A stretch of DNA of 5,751 nucleotides from an uncultured Oscillospiraceae bacterium (GTDB lineage Bacteria > Bacillota > Clostridia > Oscillospirales > Oscillospiraceae): assembly GCA_959022875.1 (NCBI GenBank), contig CAUFAM010000089.1:1-5751 (forward strand). Reading direction: 5' to 3'. The position numbers were made by a program, and so were the translations under genes. A model generated the notes under the pieces. That model made no database searches. It saw only the letters and a program-made list of their open reading frames with translations, and had not been told where the DNA came from. This document shows positions 5,173-5,751 of the stretch, piece after piece (position 1 is the stretch's first letter; each line of letters begins with the position of its first letter).

Positions 5173-5751
5173 CATGCAGATGAACAAGACCCCTATGCCG
5201 GAACAGGATCCCAATGTGCGCAACCGCAATTTTGAAGAGGTTGCCCTGGGCTACACCCTGGAGCAGGCCCAGAACGAGGCTCAGCGCTGCCTGAACTGCA
5301 AGAACAAGCCCTGTGTCAGCGGCTGCCCCGTGGGCATTCCCATCCCTGAGTTTGTGGGCAAGGTGGCCGAGGGCGACCTGGCGGGAGCCTATCAGCTCCT
5401 GTCCGACGCCAATGCCCTGCCCGCCATCTCCGGCCGTGTCTGCCCCCAGGAGACCCAGTGCGAGGGCAAGTGTGTCCGGGGAATCAAGGGTGAGCCCGTG
5501 TCCATTGGCCGTATTGAGCGCTTCGTAGCCGACTGGGCCGCGGAGAACGGCCTGGCCAATGTGGCCACCGCCCCCAAGAACGGCCATAAGGTGGCGGTCA
5601 TCGGTTCCGGCCCTGCCGGTCTCACCTGTGCCGGCGAGCTGGCCCGCATGGGCTATGATGTCTCTGTGTTCGAGGCCTTCCATACCCCCGGCGGCGTGCT
5701 CAGCTACGGCATCCCCGAGTTCCGTCTGCCCAAGGACATCGTCAAGCGTGA
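5165..5751 (+). CDS. nfnB: NfnB, large subunit of NADH-dependent reduced ferredoxin:NADP+ oxidoreductase (GltD-like), 3' end outside window
   Basis: The first 195 codons of the large NfnAB subunit, which holds the bifurcating FAD and the NADP(H) site; the family is about 460-470 residues, so more than half is beyond the edge. It belongs to the glutamate synthase small-subunit (GltD)-like flavoprotein family and is often mislabelled NADPH-dependent glutamate synthase. The N-terminal iron-sulfur domain shows C42, C45, C50 and C54 in the RCLNCKNKPCVSGCPVGIPI stretch, and C93, C99 and C103 in RVCPQETQCEGKC. E118 in IGRIERF lies where related enzymes use a non-Cys ligand (Gln in dihydropyrimidine dehydrogenase), so two [4Fe-4S] clusters are expected. 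A Rossmann fold begins at VAVIGSGPAGL (143-153), with E170 at the end of the second strand to bind the FAD ribose, then TPGGVLSYGIPEFRLPK (174-190). No glutamate synthase large subunit is seen. The 8-base overlap with nfnA indicates coupled translation. Confidence 0.92.
   Translation, partial: MANMQMNKTPMPEQDPNVRNRNFEEVALGYTLEQAQNEAQRCLNCKNKPCVSGCPVGIPIPEFVGKVAEGDLAGAYQLLSDANALPAISGRVCPQETQCEGKCVRGIKGEPVSIGRIERFVADWAAENGLANVATAPKNGHKVAVIGSGPAGLTCAGELARMGYDVSVFEAFHTPGGVLSYGIPEFRLPKDIVKR

Noticed and set aside
4084..5229. 381-codon open frame on the - strand opposite nfnA
   Set aside because: It is antisense to nfnA and both flanking gene ends, with an Ala/His/Gly/Val-rich product that looks like a codon-bias artefact.
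1..5751. CRISPR array, insertion sequence, toxin-antitoxin, defence or phage genes
   Set aside because: No spaced direct repeats, terminal inverted repeats, transposase or integrase motifs, or small gene pairs were seen. Nearly all the sequence is accounted for by six metabolic genes.

Overview
The window reads as an ordinary chromosomal segment of an anaerobic, fairly GC-rich Firmicute. It most resembles gut Clostridia of the Oscillospiraceae / Flavonifractor-like type. That assignment is inference from gene content (EFR1-type flavodoxin-ferredoxin fusion, NfnAB, secreted 5'-nucleotidase with a C-terminal anchor), strong AGGAGG-type ribosome binding sites and G/C-rich third codon positions. 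No rRNA marker is present. All six genes lie on the + strand; no tRNA, rRNA, CRISPR array or mobile element was seen.

Layout. (1) 1-381 is the 3' end of an rmlA/rfbA-type glucose-1-phosphate thymidylyltransferase. (2) 408-1154 is an EFR1-type protein, a flavodoxin-like domain fused to two [4Fe-4S] ferredoxin motifs. (3) 1161-2156 is a cytosolic type I-like L-asparaginase, six bases after the previous stop. (4) 2157-2310 is a 154-base gap with a long GC-containing hairpin and two small AT-rich palindromes. (5) 2311-4224 is a secreted, membrane-anchored metallophosphatase/5'-nucleotidase. (6) 4225-4323 is a 99-base leader with three short hairpins. (7) 4324-5172 and 5165-5751 (cut by the window edge) are nfnA and nfnB, overlapping by 8 bases. 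They encode the electron-bifurcating NADH-dependent reduced ferredoxin:NADP+ oxidoreductase.

How they work together. The first three genes are tightly spaced and could share a transcript, although their functions (dTDP-sugar synthesis, electron transfer, asparagine breakdown) form no obvious pathway. The nucleotidase stands alone between two non-coding gaps and probably scavenges extracellular nucleotides. NfnAB is a true two-gene operon linking NADH, NADPH and ferredoxin pools. The EFR1 protein may use the same reduced ferredoxin pool, but nothing in the sequence proves this. I found no convincing undescribed system. The most notable points are a divergent substrate-domain motif in the nucleotidase, the hairpin-rich gaps, the NfnA cluster-ligand pattern, and the odd mix of the first three genes.
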